From Streptococcus suis (GTDB lineage Bacteria > Bacillota > Bacilli > Lactobacillales > Streptococcaceae): DNA of 64,000 nt. The translations under genes were made by a program, and so were the position numbers. The notes under the pieces are model-generated. The model made no database searches and had not been told where the DNA came from. It worked only from the letters and a program-made list of their open reading frames with translations. Positions within the stretch are counted from its first letter, which is position 1. Each line of letters starts with the position of its first letter. The stretch spans positions 62,001-126,000 of the forward strand of contig NZ_JAMWEL010000003.1 of assembly GCF_024509555.1 (NCBI RefSeq). Reading direction: 5' to 3'. This document shows, one piece after another, positions 33,158 through 42,241 of this stretch.

Positions 33158-33182
33158 AAAACCAGGATTTCCCTGGTTTTTA
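33155..33182. terminator. Bidirectional terminator
   Basis: AAAAACCAGG and CCTGGTTTTT flank a short loop at the end of the DUF554 gene and the stop of the convergent acetyltransferase gene, with A- and T-runs on both sides. Confidence 0.75.
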
Positions 33183-33704
33183 CTGTTTTCGTTCAAATTG
33201 CAAGAGACTGACCTGTCCCAAGCCCTTCCAGCCCTCCTCGACTAGCCCGACCTGTTGAAAGTCATTTTTCAGGAGAACTTGCTGAGAAGCTTGATTTTCT
33301 GGCAGGACAAAGGCGGCGATTGTTTTTATCGGACATGCTTCTAGTAGGAAATGGCAGAGCAGACTGACTGCTTGGCTAGCCAGACCTTGATTCCAGAAGG
33401 CATGGTTTATCCGATAGCCAATGGTCACCGACGCAGATCGTTTCTTGTAGTCGAAAACTTCCAAAACGCCAATCAATTTCCCTTGGTGCTCCAGCCCCAA
33501 GAACAAACGTTTTTTCTTATCAAAATCCCTCTGAAAATGCCCAATGCGTTTGCGGAGGGTTTCTTTGTTTTGCGTGAGAGTGTTGGGTGTCATCTGAAAA
33601 TGAATGGGATTGGAGTAGATTTCCCACAAGTCATCAAGGTCTGTTTCCTCGATTTTCCGCAGTTGGAAGGAGGCGGCTTGTAGAGTAGGGAAGGTGTTAA
33701 ACAT
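33180..33704 (-). CDS. GNAT family N-acetyltransferase (RimJ-like)
   Basis: The 174-aa protein has the RimJ/RimL-type layout: FQLRKIEETDLDDLWEIYSNP at the N-terminus, the middle strand LIGVLEVFDYKKRSASVTIGYRIN, the acetyl-CoA loop HAFWNQGLASQAVSLL and the late motif NQASQQVLLKNDFQQVG. ATG 33704 is chosen since AAAGGACG lies just before it, inside the longer frame from 33725. Substrate unknown. Confidence 0.83.
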   Translation of the reverse strand: MFNTFPTLQAASFQLRKIEETDLDDLWEIYSNPIHFQMTPNTLTQNKETLRKRIGHFQRDFDKKKRLFLGLEHQGKLIGVLEVFDYKKRSASVTIGYRINHAFWNQGLASQAVSLLCHFLLEACPIKTIAAFVLPENQASQQVLLKNDFQQVGLVEEGWKGLGQVSLLQFERKQ

Positions 33705-33763
33705 GGTCGTCCTTTCAAAAGACAAGAGCTTGGTAGACCCAAACTCTCGACTTTTATCTATGT

Positions 33764-36259
33764 TTAGTTTTCATTTTTCTTGTGGAAAGCACCGACAAGG
33801 CCCATCAAACTGAAACCAATCAGGCTAAGCATAGAACTTGCCTCACCAGTTGCAGGGAGTGTTTTTTGTCCTGTTTGATTTGTTGAGGAGGAGGTGCTTG
33901 TCTTAGCTGTAGTAGCAAGTTTGTGTTTTGGTGCTGGTGTAGCTGGCTTGTCTGCTGGAAGGGTAACGACCTGACCAGATGGCAGTGTGATTTGAACGCC
34001 AGTTTGACCTGTAGCTGAGTTAGTATTGGTATCTGTTTGACCAGTTGGAGGTGTTACCACTTTTGGTTCAGTGTAGACAAATTTGAATTCGCCAAATCCT
34101 TCGTTTTCAGTAGAGGCTTGGATGTAAACCAGACCTTCTTGATTAGCCAACAGGTCTTTTGCACGATCGGCTGTCAAGAAGCGGAGGTCTAAGCCCTTGA
34201 TGCTATCTGTAAAGGTCCAGTTATTGTCTGCAGTTGGGTTGATGACCTTTTCAGTGCTAATGTAATTGATGATAGCTTGGCGATTTTCCAGATTGAGCAA
34301 ATAGTTGACAGAAGCGTCTTTGACACCTGGGAAGGTACCGTTAGCACGGTAGTTGTTGGTTACAACGATGAATTCTTGTTCATCTGTGACAGCCTGGCCA
34401 TTGTATTGAAGGTTACGGACACGACTAGCAGTTTCGTTGACTAGCTTGCCACTGCGATCGTACTTGTTTGGCTGGGTGATGTCGTATTGATAGGTTACGC
34501 CATCAATGACATCGAAGTTATAAGTCCGGTAATCTGTATTGACCAGGTTTTGCGGTTCAGTAGAGTTTGGATCTATTTGATTGAACTGACCAGCGGACAT
34601 TTCCAACCATTCTTTGAGTTGGGCACCGTTGACCTTCAAAATAGCCGTCACATTATCGTAGAGGTAAAGATCTGCCACGTTCTTGATAGCAATTGGACCG
34701 GCAGGAATGTCTGTGTAGGCAGTTGCATCACCACGAGTACCAGCCTTGAAAGGCGCTGCTGCAGAAAGGATTGGCAGGCCTGCTTCAGGTGTTCCTGCAA
34801 GTTGCTGTTTAGCATACCAGATTTGAGCATTGTTTACAATCTGTACAGAAGGATCATCTTGAACAAGGGCAAAGAAGCTATTGATTGGTGCCGTTGTTTC
34901 ACCGACTTGCTGGCGGACATAGTTGATAGTTTCAGTATGAGCTTCTTTGGCAAGGTCAATGATGCGACTGTCTGCTACAGATGACTTGGTGTCAATCTTG
35001 CGGATGGCTGCCTTGCTAGAAGTCGTAGTCCATTTACCGTCTGTGTAGGTCAAGTTGAGGTCGATCACACCAAGGTGGTCACCGTATTTTCCAGCCATAG
35101 TGACAGGCGTACCGTTGATTTTACCATTTGTGTCGTCCACGCCAGCATATTTAGCGTAGAAGCTTGGTTTTTCGGCAGTTCCTGGGAATTCTGCGTGGGA
35201 GTGGCCTGTGATGACCGCATCAACTCCAGCTAGGCTGGCGATTTGGTAACCGACATTTTCTTCGCCGACTTCATACTGGTCATCACCGATACCTGAGTGA
35301 GAAAGAACCAAAACGATGTCAGCGCCATTTTCACGAATAACAGGAACAATGTCACGGACTGCTTCAACCGCATCGCGCACGATGACCTTGCCTTCCAAAT
35401 AGGCTTTGTCCCAGTTGAGGATTTGTGGCGGAACGATTCCTGTGATCCCGACTTTCAGGCTGACAGCCTTGCCAGTCGTATCTGTGAAGGTCTTGTCAAT
35501 GATCGTATAAGGCTGGTAGAGGAAGTCTTTGGTTGTAGGATGTAAAACGTTGGCATTGAGAAGGGGCATGCCAGCAGTTGAAATCACCTTGCGGAGATAG
35601 TCTAGACCGTAGTTGAACTCATGGTTTCCAAGGGTACCAGCATCGAAACCGAGCGTGTCCAAGGCAGTGTACATAGGGTGTTGCTCACCTTCTTCAATCG
35701 GATCAATGAGAGACTTGTAATTGCCAAGCGGTGTTCCTTGGATGGTGTCACCGTTATCCACAAGCACAATATTTGAATTCTCAGCTTTTGCCTCTTCGAT
35801 TAGGACCGCCGTTTTAGCCAGACCGAGTGTTTCCACAGGCTTGTCTTGGTAGTAGTCGTAGTTGACCAAGTTGGTATGGAGGTCCGTTGTTGCTAGGATA
35901 CGGACATCAACAGACTGGCCTTCGATAGGAGTTGTTGTTTCCGTCGCGGCTGCGCGTGTTTCAGTTGCAGGAGTAGTTGTTTCGCTACTAGCGGGAGTGC
36001 TACTTTCAGTTGCAGTTTCGGTGCTCGCTGGATTTTCAGTAGCTGGGGCAGACTCAATCGCTGTTGAGACAACTGTTTCAGAAGGAGCGGTTTCAGTCCC
36101 AGTTGTGACAACGGAGCTGCTCGTTTCTGTTTGTACTGCTTCAGCATTTAAAACAGGGGTCTCTGTGCTGGTTTCTTCAGCAGAGACAAGGGCGGTGTTG
36201 GTGCTAGCCAGTAAAGCTAGGCTGAGGGCTAGGGCACACTTACTAAAACGAAATTTCAT
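33764..36259 (-). CDS. LPXTG-anchored 5'-nucleotidase / 2',3'-cyclic-nucleotide phosphodiesterase
   Basis: The 831-aa surface protein has a signal peptide (MKFRFSKCALALSLALLAS), a Thr/Glu/Ser-rich region (about 30-115), a calcineurin-like phosphoesterase domain with LATTDLHTNL, VDNGDTIQGTP, TLGNHEFNYG and ITGHSHAEFPG, a 5'-nucleotidase C-terminal domain (about 430-680), a Pro/Thr-rich wall linker and the sorting signal LPATGEASSM plus hydrophobic stretch and KKNEN tail. It should hydrolyse extracellular nucleotides. It resembles the S. suis heme-binding LPXTG phosphodiesterase SntA, though identity is not proven. GGAGG precedes ATG 36259; a TATAAT lies at 36291 on the minus strand. Confidence 0.92.
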   Translation of the reverse strand: MKFRFSKCALALSLALLASTNTALVSAEETSTETPVLNAEAVQTETSSSVVTTGTETAPSETVVSTAIESAPATENPASTETATESSTPASSETTTPATETRAAATETTTPIEGQSVDVRILATTDLHTNLVNYDYYQDKPVETLGLAKTAVLIEEAKAENSNIVLVDNGDTIQGTPLGNYKSLIDPIEEGEQHPMYTALDTLGFDAGTLGNHEFNYGLDYLRKVISTAGMPLLNANVLHPTTKDFLYQPYTIIDKTFTDTTGKAVSLKVGITGIVPPQILNWDKAYLEGKVIVRDAVEAVRDIVPVIRENGADIVLVLSHSGIGDDQYEVGEENVGYQIASLAGVDAVITGHSHAEFPGTAEKPSFYAKYAGVDDTNGKINGTPVTMAGKYGDHLGVIDLNLTYTDGKWTTTSSKAAIRKIDTKSSVADSRIIDLAKEAHTETINYVRQQVGETTAPINSFFALVQDDPSVQIVNNAQIWYAKQQLAGTPEAGLPILSAAAPFKAGTRGDATAYTDIPAGPIAIKNVADLYLYDNVTAILKVNGAQLKEWLEMSAGQFNQIDPNSTEPQNLVNTDYRTYNFDVIDGVTYQYDITQPNKYDRSGKLVNETASRVRNLQYNGQAVTDEQEFIVVTNNYRANGTFPGVKDASVNYLLNLENRQAIINYISTEKVINPTADNNWTFTDSIKGLDLRFLTADRAKDLLANQEGLVYIQASTENEGFGEFKFVYTEPKVVTPPTGQTDTNTNSATGQTGVQITLPSGQVVTLPADKPATPAPKHKLATTAKTSTSSSTNQTGQKTLPATGEASSMLSLIGFSLMGLVGAFHKKNEN

Positions 36260-36522
36260 GAGAACCTCCATTTGATATAATCTCAAGAATATTATACATA
36301 TTGAAAACGAAAACATCAACAGTTTTTACGAAAAAACAAAAGAAAAATAGAGAAAAATTTTCAGAAAAACAACAAAAAAACGAACGATGACTAAAAAATG
36401 TTTGGTTAGTTTTCTTTGTTTATCGTCATTTTGAATGATATAGTATGGATGAATTACCGCTTTCCTTTTTCTTTTCCAGTGAAAATGGTAAAATAATAGG
36501 AAATAGTTAGGGAGAGAAACAA

Positions 36523-38724
36523 ATGAAGGAAATCAATTTTACAGGAGAAGAGGTTGTTGGGCTGACTGCTACCTACCTTCCAACCGAAGATGTTGCTTTT
36601 GTTCAGAAGGCCTTGGATTTTGCGACGGAAGCTCATAAGACACAATTTCGAAAATCAGGTGAACCCTATATTGTCCACCCTATCCAAGTAGCAGGTATTT
36701 TAGCAGGGCTCAAGCTAGATGCGGTAACCGTAGCTTGTGGTTTCTTACATGATGTGGTTGAAGATACGGATGTAACATTGGATGATATGGAGGCTGAATT
36801 TGGTCCAGAGGTTCGGCATATTGTCGGCGGGGTGACCAAGCTGGGTAAGGTCGAGTACAAATCTCATGCGGAGCAGTTGGCTGAAAACCACCGCAATATG
36901 TTGATTGCTATGTCTCAAGATATGCGGGTCATTCTGGTTAAATTGGCAGACCGACTTCACAATATGCGGACCCTCAAGCACTTGCGCAAGGACAAGCAGG
37001 AACGGATTTCACGTGAAACAATGGAAATCTATGCACCCCTAGCCCACCGTCTGGGTATTTCTTCTATCAAGTGGGAATTGGAAGACATGTCTTTCCGTTA
37101 CCTCAATGAAGTTGAGTTTTACAAGATTACCCACATGATGAGGGAGAAACGACGCGAACGGGAAGAGTTGGTCAATGAAGTCGTCGACAAGTTGAGAGAA
37201 TATACAGAGGAACGTCATCTGATTGGACAGATTTATGGTCGTCCCAAGCATATCTACTCTATTTATCGGAAGATGCACGATAAGAAAAAACGCTTTGATG
37301 AGCTATACGACTTGACTGCTATTCGCTGCTTGATGGATACACCAAGTGATGTCTATGCTATGCTGGGCTATATCCATGAACTCTGGAAACCTATGCCAGG
37401 CCGGTTCAAGGACTATATTGCCAGTCCGAAAGCCAATGGCTATCAGTCCATCCATACGACTGTTTATGGGCCAAAAGGTCCAATCGAGTTCCAAATTCGG
37501 ACGGTGGAAATGCACCAGGTTGCAGAGTACGGGGTTGCGGCTCACTGGGCCTACAAGCGTGGTGGTAAGGCAACTGCTTCTGAAAAAGAGCTGCGTTGGA
37601 TCAACAACCTGATTGAACTTCAAGAAGGGGCAGGAGATGCCCAATCTTTCGTTGATTCAGTCAAAGAGGATATCTTCACAGAGCGGATTTACGTCTTTAC
37701 GCCAGATGGTGCGGTGCGTGAATTGCCTAAGGACTCCGTACCCATTGACTTCGCCTATGAGATTCACACCAAGGTTGGCGAGCGGGCGACAGGTGCCAAG
37801 GTCAACGGCCGTATGGTGCCTCTGACGACCAAGCTCAAGACAGGTGACCAGGTGGAAATCATCACCTCTGCCAACTCTTTCGGTCCCAGTCGTGACTGGG
37901 TCAACCTGGTTAAAACTCACAAGGCCCGCAACAAAATCAAGCAGTTCTTCAAGAATCAGGACAAGGAATTGTCTGTTTCTAAGGGGCGTGAAATGCTCCA
38001 GAACCTGCTCCAAGAGAACGGCTACGTTCCCAACCAATACCTGGACCGTCGCCACATGGACGAAGTCCTGCAAAAGACTAGCTATAAAACCGATGAGGCT
38101 CTTTATGCAGCGGTTGGTTTTGGGGAAATCTCTGCCGTGTCTGTCTTTAACCGCCTGACAGAGAAAGAACGCCGTGAGGCAGAGCGGGCTAAGGCCAAAG
38201 CTGTCGCGGACGAATTGGTCAACGGTGGCGAAGTCAAACACGACAACAAAGATAGTCTGAAAATCCGTCACGAAGGTGGCGTGGTCATTGAAGGGGCGTC
38301 AGGCTTGCTGATACGGATTGCCAAATGTTGTAATCCAGTACCTGGCGATGAGATTGTCGGCTACATCACCAAGGGTCGTGGGGTAGCGGTTCACCGTGTA
38401 GACTGTATGAACCTCAAGAGCCAGGAAAACTACGATGTTCGCCTGATTGATGTCGGTTGGGAGGATGAAAATTCGACCAAGGAATACATGGCAAACATTG
38501 ATATCTACGGGCTCAACCGCTCAGGTCTGCTCAACGATGTTCTCAAGGTTTTGACCAATGCCAGCAAGAACATTTCTTCGGTCAATGCCCAGCCAACCAA
38601 GGATATGAAGTTTGCGACTATCCACGTTTCCTTTGGCATTTCTAACCTGGCAACCTTGACCAGTCTGGTGGACAAGATCAAGTCGGTGCCAGAAGTTTAC
38701 TCAGTGAAAAGGACCAACGGATAA
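36523..38724 (+). CDS. relA: Bifunctional (p)ppGpp synthetase/hydrolase Rel
   Basis: The 733-aa stringent-response protein has an HD hydrolase domain (about 45-150, with [12 protein letters not shown]), a synthetase domain (about 235-350, [20 protein letters not shown]), a TGS domain (about 395-455, [12 protein letters not shown]), a Cys-pair zinc region ([19 protein letters not shown], about 601) and a C-terminal ACT domain. It makes ppGpp on amino acid starvation and can degrade it. The HD motif is intact, so both activities are expected. dtd follows after 1 bp. Confidence 0.96.
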   Translation: MKEINFTGEEVVGLTATYLPTEDVAFVQKALDFATEAHKTQFRKSGEPYIVHPIQVAGILAGLKLDAVTVACGFLHDVVEDTDVTLDDMEAEFGPEVRHIVGGVTKLGKVEYKSHAEQLAENHRNMLIAMSQDMRVILVKLADRLHNMRTLKHLRKDKQERISRETMEIYAPLAHRLGISSIKWELEDMSFRYLNEVEFYKITHMMREKRREREELVNEVVDKLREYTEERHLIGQIYGRPKHIYSIYRKMHDKKKRFDELYDLTAIRCLMDTPSDVYAMLGYIHELWKPMPGRFKDYIASPKANGYQSIHTTVYGPKGPIEFQIRTVEMHQVAEYGVAAHWAYKRGGKATASEKELRWINNLIELQEGAGDAQSFVDSVKEDIFTERIYVFTPDGAVRELPKDSVPIDFAYEIHTKVGERATGAKVNGRMVPLTTKLKTGDQVEIITSANSFGPSRDWVNLVKTHKARNKIKQFFKNQDKELSVSKGREMLQNLLQENGYVPNQYLDRRHMDEVLQKTSYKTDEALYAAVGFGEISAVSVFNRLTEKERREAERAKAKAVADELVNGGEVKHDNKDSLKIRHEGGVVIEGASGLLIRIAKCCNPVPGDEIVGYITKGRGVAVHRVDCMNLKSQENYDVRLIDVGWEDENSTKEYMANIDIYGLNRSGLLNDVLKVLTNASKNISSVNAQPTKDMKFATIHVSFGISNLATLTSLVDKIKSVPEVYSVKRTNG

Positions 38725-38725
38725 A

Positions 38726-39169
38726 ATGAAAATTATACTACAACGTGTATCGCAGGCCAGTGTGACGATTGGCGGAAGCATCCATGGACAAATTGATCAG
38801 GGACTTTTGCTCCTAGTAGGTGTGGGGCCAGATGACAGCCAGGAAGACCTGGACTATGCTGTTCGTAAAATTGTCAACATGCGGATTTTTGCAGATGAGG
38901 CAGGCAAGATGAACAAGTCTGTTCAAGATGTAGCGGGCAAGATTTTATCCATTTCCCAATTTACTCTTTTTGCGGATACAAAAAAAGGCAATCGCCCTGC
39001 CTTTACAGGAGCGGCAGCTCCTGCCCTAGCCAGCCAACTCTATGATGCCTTTAACCAGGCTCTGTCAGCCTTTGTGCCCGTTGAAGTGGGCGTTTTCGGG
39101 GCGGACATGGCGGTCAGTCTGGTCAATGATGGGCCGGTGACCATTGTGTTAGATACCAAAAATCGCTAG
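38726..39169 (+). CDS. dtd: D-aminoacyl-tRNA deacylase
   Basis: The 147-aa enzyme has the two DTD signature motifs SQFTLFAD and NDGPVT (cross-subunit GP motif). It removes D-amino acids from tRNA. It is coupled to relA, a widespread gene pair in Firmicutes. Confidence 0.96.
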   Translation: MKIILQRVSQASVTIGGSIHGQIDQGLLLLVGVGPDDSQEDLDYAVRKIVNMRIFADEAGKMNKSVQDVAGKILSISQFTLFADTKKGNRPAFTGAAAPALASQLYDAFNQALSAFVPVEVGVFGADMAVSLVNDGPVTIVLDTKNR

Positions 39170-39231
39170 ACCTCTATACTTTTTGTGTCTATTTTGATAT
39201 ACTAAAAGTGAATTAGATGTGGAGGTGTGCC

Positions 39232-39417
39232 ATGAAAAACTTACTGACCAATCATTTTTTCTACCTAGTGGTAGCATTTACCTTGATTTTGGTGATTTAC
39301 TTTAGTGGAATTGACAAGCGCTGGATTATTCTGGCAAGTTTTCTCTATTTTATCCCTTCGCAGATTTTATACCGTCGTCGCCTTAAAGAGCGGCTACAAG
39401 AAGACCAGCCCAAGTAG
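39232..39417 (+). CDS. Small two-span membrane protein
   Basis: ATG 39232 follows GTGGAGG. The 61-aa product has two hydrophobic helices (about 7-24 and 29-43) and a strongly basic tail (YRRRLKERLQEDQPK). A terminator overlaps its 3' end. Function unknown. Confidence 0.6.
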   Translation: MKNLLTNHFFYLVVAFTLILVIYFSGIDKRWIILASFLYFIPSQILYRRRLKERLQEDQPK

Positions 39418-39429
39418 GCTGGTTTTTTG
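39404..39429 (+). terminator. Terminator after relA-dtd-small protein
   Basis: ACCAGCC (39404-39410) pairs with GGCTGGT (39417-39423), followed by TTTTTT. Confidence 0.8.
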
Positions 39430-39463
39430 ATGTGTAAATTGGACTACAATTCTTTATTAAATA

Positions 39464-39472
39464 TGCTATAAT
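39464..39472 (+). promoter_or_regulatory. Extended -10 promoter of locus 2 toxin transcript
   Basis: TGCTATAAT is an extended -10 element; the start site would be about 39479. The transcript begins near AAAGACGGTGGCTCT, which resembles GAGACGGTGGTTCC at the same place in locus 1. In locus 1 the aligned hexamer is GAATAA rather than TATAAT, so only locus 2 has a good toxin promoter. Confidence 0.6.
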
Positions 39473-39529
39473 AGTTTTTGCAGAAAAGTAAAGACGGTGG
39501 CTCTAATTTCTGAAAGGTAGGTGGTGCCT

Positions 39530-39628
39530 ATGGGCAAATCATCAAAATCTAACAGAAAGGCTAGCCCAAGCCAGCTGGTAAGTGAACTTACTCATCTGGC
39601 AACGACAAATCCTATAAGATTTGTCTAG
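39530..39628 (+). CDS. Conserved 32-aa leader peptide, locus 2
   Basis: ATG 39530 follows AGGTAGGTGG and opens a 32-codon frame MGKSSKSNRKASPSQLV ... THLATTNPIRFV. It has the same length as the locus 1 copy, with 25 of 32 residues shared and the last 13 residues identical. It lies before the toxin-like ORF in the same RNA. Real translation is not proven; the frame overlaps a structured RNA core. Confidence 0.5.
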   Translation: MGKSSKSNRKASPSQLVSELTHLATTNPIRFV

Positions 39629-39680
39629 GGCTCGCACTAGCTCGAGTTTTGAAAAATATCGTTTCAAAATTCTCACGTCG
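39554..39680 (+). repeat. 127-bp structured repeat, copy 2
   Basis: This is the inverted partner of 29109-29235 (122 of 127 identical, no gaps). Hairpins are GCCAGCTG/CATCTGGC (one mismatch), GACAAATC/GATTTGTC and TTTTGAAA/TTTCAAAA. Flanking sequence on both sides diverges sharply, so the core alone is conserved. Confidence 0.9.
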
Positions 39681-39691
39681 AAAGTCTTAGC

Positions 39692-39793
39692 TTGTCAACC
39701 TTTGAGGTCTTAACACTCATGTTTGTAGCTGGTAACTTTGTTATCGCTCTCGTGATGTTAGTTCTTGAATTGGTAAAATCGACAAAAAAATAA
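39692..39793 (+). CDS. Holin-like toxin peptide (type I TA), locus 2
   Basis: A 33-aa frame from TTG 39692 reads MSTFEVLTLMFVAGNF, then a hydrophobic helix and the tail ELVKSTKK. This matches the pattern of the Hol-Tox 'putative holin-like toxin' family (MS-x-FE start, one membrane helix, basic end). No strong ribosome site precedes the TTG; translation may depend on unfolding of the structured leader. Unlike locus 1, the upstream frame beginning MKNIVSKFSRRKS runs into a stop codon, so the two copies differ here by a reading-frame shift. The stop codon lies inside the shared terminator. Confidence 0.55.
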   Translation: MSTFEVLTLMFVAGNFVIALVMLVLELVKSTKK

Positions 39794-39901
39794 CCGTCTA
39801 TAACTTTGGCAGGTTAACGGTTATTTTTTAATAATTTATAACAAGCCACCGTCTTAAACGGTTCTGCAAGGGGTAGTTGTTTCCAGCAACTACCTTTTTC
39901 T
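39789..39901 (-). ncRNA. Putative antisense antitoxin RNA, locus 2
   Basis: Predicted minus-strand transcript of about 110 nt. It starts with GGTAGTTG/CAACTACC, continues with ACCGT-TTAAG-ACGGT, and ends in the AATAACCGT/ACGGTTATT terminator (39789-39797/39817-39825) with a long U-run. It overlaps the end of the holin-like ORF. The element order equals that in locus 1. Confidence 0.55.
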
Positions 39902-39907
39902 ATGTTT

Positions 39908-39936
39908 ATTATACATCGGTGGGTCTATCAAGTCAA
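39908..39936 (-). promoter_or_regulatory. Promoter of antisense RNA, locus 2
   Basis: On the minus strand TTGACT (39931-39936), a 17-bp spacer and TATAAT (39908-39913) form a near-consensus promoter. This is stronger than the opposing toxin promoter, as expected for an unstable antitoxin RNA. Confidence 0.7.
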
Positions 39937-40008
39937 GTTGGACATTTATCTTTTGCTGAAATATGCTATAATAATGATTATTACTTACAAAAAATGTAGG
40001 AGATTTCT

Positions 40009-40746
40009 ATGCTTAATATTTTTGTATTAGAAGATGATTTTTTTCAGCAGAGCAGGCTAGAAAATGCTATTAGGCGGTGTGTTGAAGAAACGTCAGTAAG
40101 GTATAAATTCCTAGAAGTTTTTGGTAAACCGAATCAATTATTAGAATCAATTGAAGAAGCAGGCAATCACCAATTTTTCTTTTTAGATATTGAAATTAAA
40201 GGCGAAGAAAAGAAAGGAATGGAAATCGCTAAAGAAATCCGTGCTCGCGATCCCTATGCTGTTATTGTCTTTGTAACAACTCACTCAGAATTTATGCCGG
40301 TAACGTATCGTTATCGGGTTTCTGCTTTAGATTTTATAGATAAAGGCCTGGAGGATAGTGACTTTCAAAAGGCAGTATCAGATGTGTTAGTGCATGCTTT
40401 TGAAAATATTGATCATACTATAGCTGAAAATTCTTTTATATACAAAACTGAAACTGCTCATATTCAAGTCCCTTTTAGTGACATCCTTTATTTTGAAACA
40501 TCATCAACAATACATAAAGTTATTTTAAAAACCAAAACAGGTCAGACTGAGTTTTACGGGAAAGTATCCGATATAGCTAAAGCTGACGAACGACTTTACC
40601 AGGCACATCGTTCTTGTGTAGTGAATCCATTAAATATAACCAGATTGGACAGAGCAAACCATATTGCCTATTTTGAGAATGGAGATTCTTGTTTTGTTTC
40701 TCGTTTGAAGCAGAAGAAACTTGCAGATTTGTTGGAGATTGATTGA
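40009..40746 (+). CDS. LytTR response regulator, ComE/BlpR-like
   Basis: The 245-aa protein has a receiver domain (about 1-125) with acidic pocket LEDD and phospho-acceptor Asp near 59 in FFFLDIEIKG, then a LytTR DNA-binding domain (about 140-240). This class binds pairs of 9-bp direct repeats about 21 bp apart, and such paired repeats occur at five promoters downstream. It is coupled to the kinase gene (1-base overlap). An extended -10 (TGCTATAAT) lies near 39970. It probably switches on the small-gene region when its pheromone is sensed. Confidence 0.88.
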   Translation: MLNIFVLEDDFFQQSRLENAIRRCVEETSVRYKFLEVFGKPNQLLESIEEAGNHQFFFLDIEIKGEEKKGMEIAKEIRARDPYAVIVFVTTHSEFMPVTYRYRVSALDFIDKGLEDSDFQKAVSDVLVHAFENIDHTIAENSFIYKTETAHIQVPFSDILYFETSSTIHKVILKTKTGQTEFYGKVSDIAKADERLYQAHRSCVVNPLNITRLDRANHIAYFENGDSCFVSRLKQKKLADLLEID

Positions 40747-42080
40747 TGAATATTTTTATATCTCCATTTTACGACACTGTATTCTTTATTGACATGCTGA
40801 TTCGTTTGATGATTCTTCAACAAATCAGTGGTTTATTTTTGAGCAAGAAGAAAAAATGTTGGATTGCTTTTCTTTTAACTGGTTGTCAAATAGTTTTTTA
40901 TGACATATATCTGTTATTAGAGCCTTTTTCTTTTTTGGTTATTATTCCTTTTTTAAAAACAAATTGGAATGGAACCCAGAAACTATTTTACGGCTTATTG
41001 CCATTTGTAATAGGGGATATGTTTCAACGTATCATAAGTCTCTATTTAAGATTTGTGTTTCAATTGGATTATTTCAGTTTAGGTTTATTTTTCGATATTA
41101 TTTTAACCTTGTTGCTTATACCGTTCTATACTCTCTTTTTTAAAGGGTTGAGAATTGAAGCTAAGTATTTAAAAGTTGATACACTTGATAGTGATTTTAA
41201 AAATATATTTCTCAGTTTGAATATTTCATTCATTGTCTATTTTCTTTTTGTCAGAACTACAGTTCTAATTGAAAGATGGGTAGAAATGAAAGTAATATCA
41301 GTTAATTGGGATCCTTATTATGTTCGTACCAATATAGTATTACTTTATTTTGTTCTTTTTACAGCAAGTTTATTATATCTGAATTACAGAAATAAAGAAA
41401 AGCAAGACAAAGAGATCCAGGAGTTGAAGGACAAACAATTAACAGATTTAAGCCGTTATAGTCGTCATGTTGAGTCACTTTATAAAGAAATTCGAAGTTT
41501 TCGACATGACTATACAAATATTCTCGTTAGCTTGAATGAAGCAATTAAGGAAGAGGATATTGTTGCGATTCGAACGATTTATAGTGAGGTTATTGCAGAT
41601 TCTGATAGAAAATTCTATGATGGAAAGTACGATATAGCTAGATTATCCAATATACAAAATCCTGCTGTGAAGAGTTTATTATCATCTAAGATGTTGGAGG
41701 CACAAAAAAAGGGGATTGCAATTTCTGTGGAAGTAGATGCTGAAATTGAACCACCTGCTTTAGAGTTGATAGAATTCATAACGATTCTATCTATTTTATT
41801 AGATAATGCTATCGATGCTGCAGAGCAGTGTACAAATGGAAATATTGTATTCGCCTACTTCCAGGAATATGACCGAAAAATTGTGGTTGTAGAAAATACT
41901 ACTGTCGAAGATAAGGTATCCACAAGTCATATTTTTGAATATGGTCATTCGACAAAAGGAGATAATCGAGGAATTGGCTTGGCTAATGTAAAAACTATTT
42001 TAGATAACTATCCTAAATTTTCTATATCAACGAACAGTAGCAATCATCGATTTGTTCAGGAGTTGGTGTTTTTGGAATAA
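40746..42080 (+). CDS. HPK10-type histidine kinase, ComD/BlpH-like
   Basis: The 444-aa kinase has an N-terminal multi-span membrane sensor (six or seven spans in about the first 215 residues), a linker coiled coil (YRNKEKQDKEIQELK), a phospho-acceptor His near residue 252 in SFRHDYTNILVSLNEA, and a C-terminal ATPase with LLDNAIDAAEQ and NRGIGLANVK. This is the peptide-pheromone receptor class. Start ATG 40746 overlaps the regulator stop. No pheromone precursor or ABC peptidase transporter gene is nearby, so the signal must come from elsewhere. Confidence 0.88.
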   Translation: MNIFISPFYDTVFFIDMLIRLMILQQISGLFLSKKKKCWIAFLLTGCQIVFYDIYLLLEPFSFLVIIPFLKTNWNGTQKLFYGLLPFVIGDMFQRIISLYLRFVFQLDYFSLGLFFDIILTLLLIPFYTLFFKGLRIEAKYLKVDTLDSDFKNIFLSLNISFIVYFLFVRTTVLIERWVEMKVISVNWDPYYVRTNIVLLYFVLFTASLLYLNYRNKEKQDKEIQELKDKQLTDLSRYSRHVESLYKEIRSFRHDYTNILVSLNEAIKEEDIVAIRTIYSEVIADSDRKFYDGKYDIARLSNIQNPAVKSLLSSKMLEAQKKGIAISVEVDAEIEPPALELIEFITILSILLDNAIDAAEQCTNGNIVFAYFQEYDRKIVVVENTTVEDKVSTSHIFEYGHSTKGDNRGIGLANVKTILDNYPKFSISTNSSNHRFVQELVFLE

Positions 42081-42096
42081 GATTTATAGATGTAAG

Positions 42097-42121
42097 TCCA
42101 GTCGAAAGGCTGGATTTTTTT
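42097..42121 (+). terminator. Terminator after the kinase gene
   Basis: TCCAG (42097-42101) pairs with CTGGA (42110-42114), followed by TTTTTTT. A near-identical copy precedes the third repeated promoter at 44321, so the terminator was copied together with the promoter module. Confidence 0.7.
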
Positions 42122-42137
42122 GCATTTTCTCGAAAAA

Positions 42138-42208
42138 ATGGTCATTCATTACAAAATAACGACCGTTCATGACATGGATGAAAAAATAGGGCCGAGTTGA
42201 CTTATACT
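42138..42208 (+). promoter_or_regulatory. BlpR/ComE-type promoter P1
   Basis: Direct repeats GTCATTCAT (42141-42149) and ACCGTTCAT (42162-42170) lie 21 bp apart, each followed by (T/G)AC. The -10 box is TATACT (42203-42208), with no -35 box. Five copies of this arrangement occur in the region. They are the expected targets of the LytTR regulator. Confidence 0.8.
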
Positions 42209-42241
42209 AAGAGTGTAAAAAATAAGAACAAGGAGAGGAAC

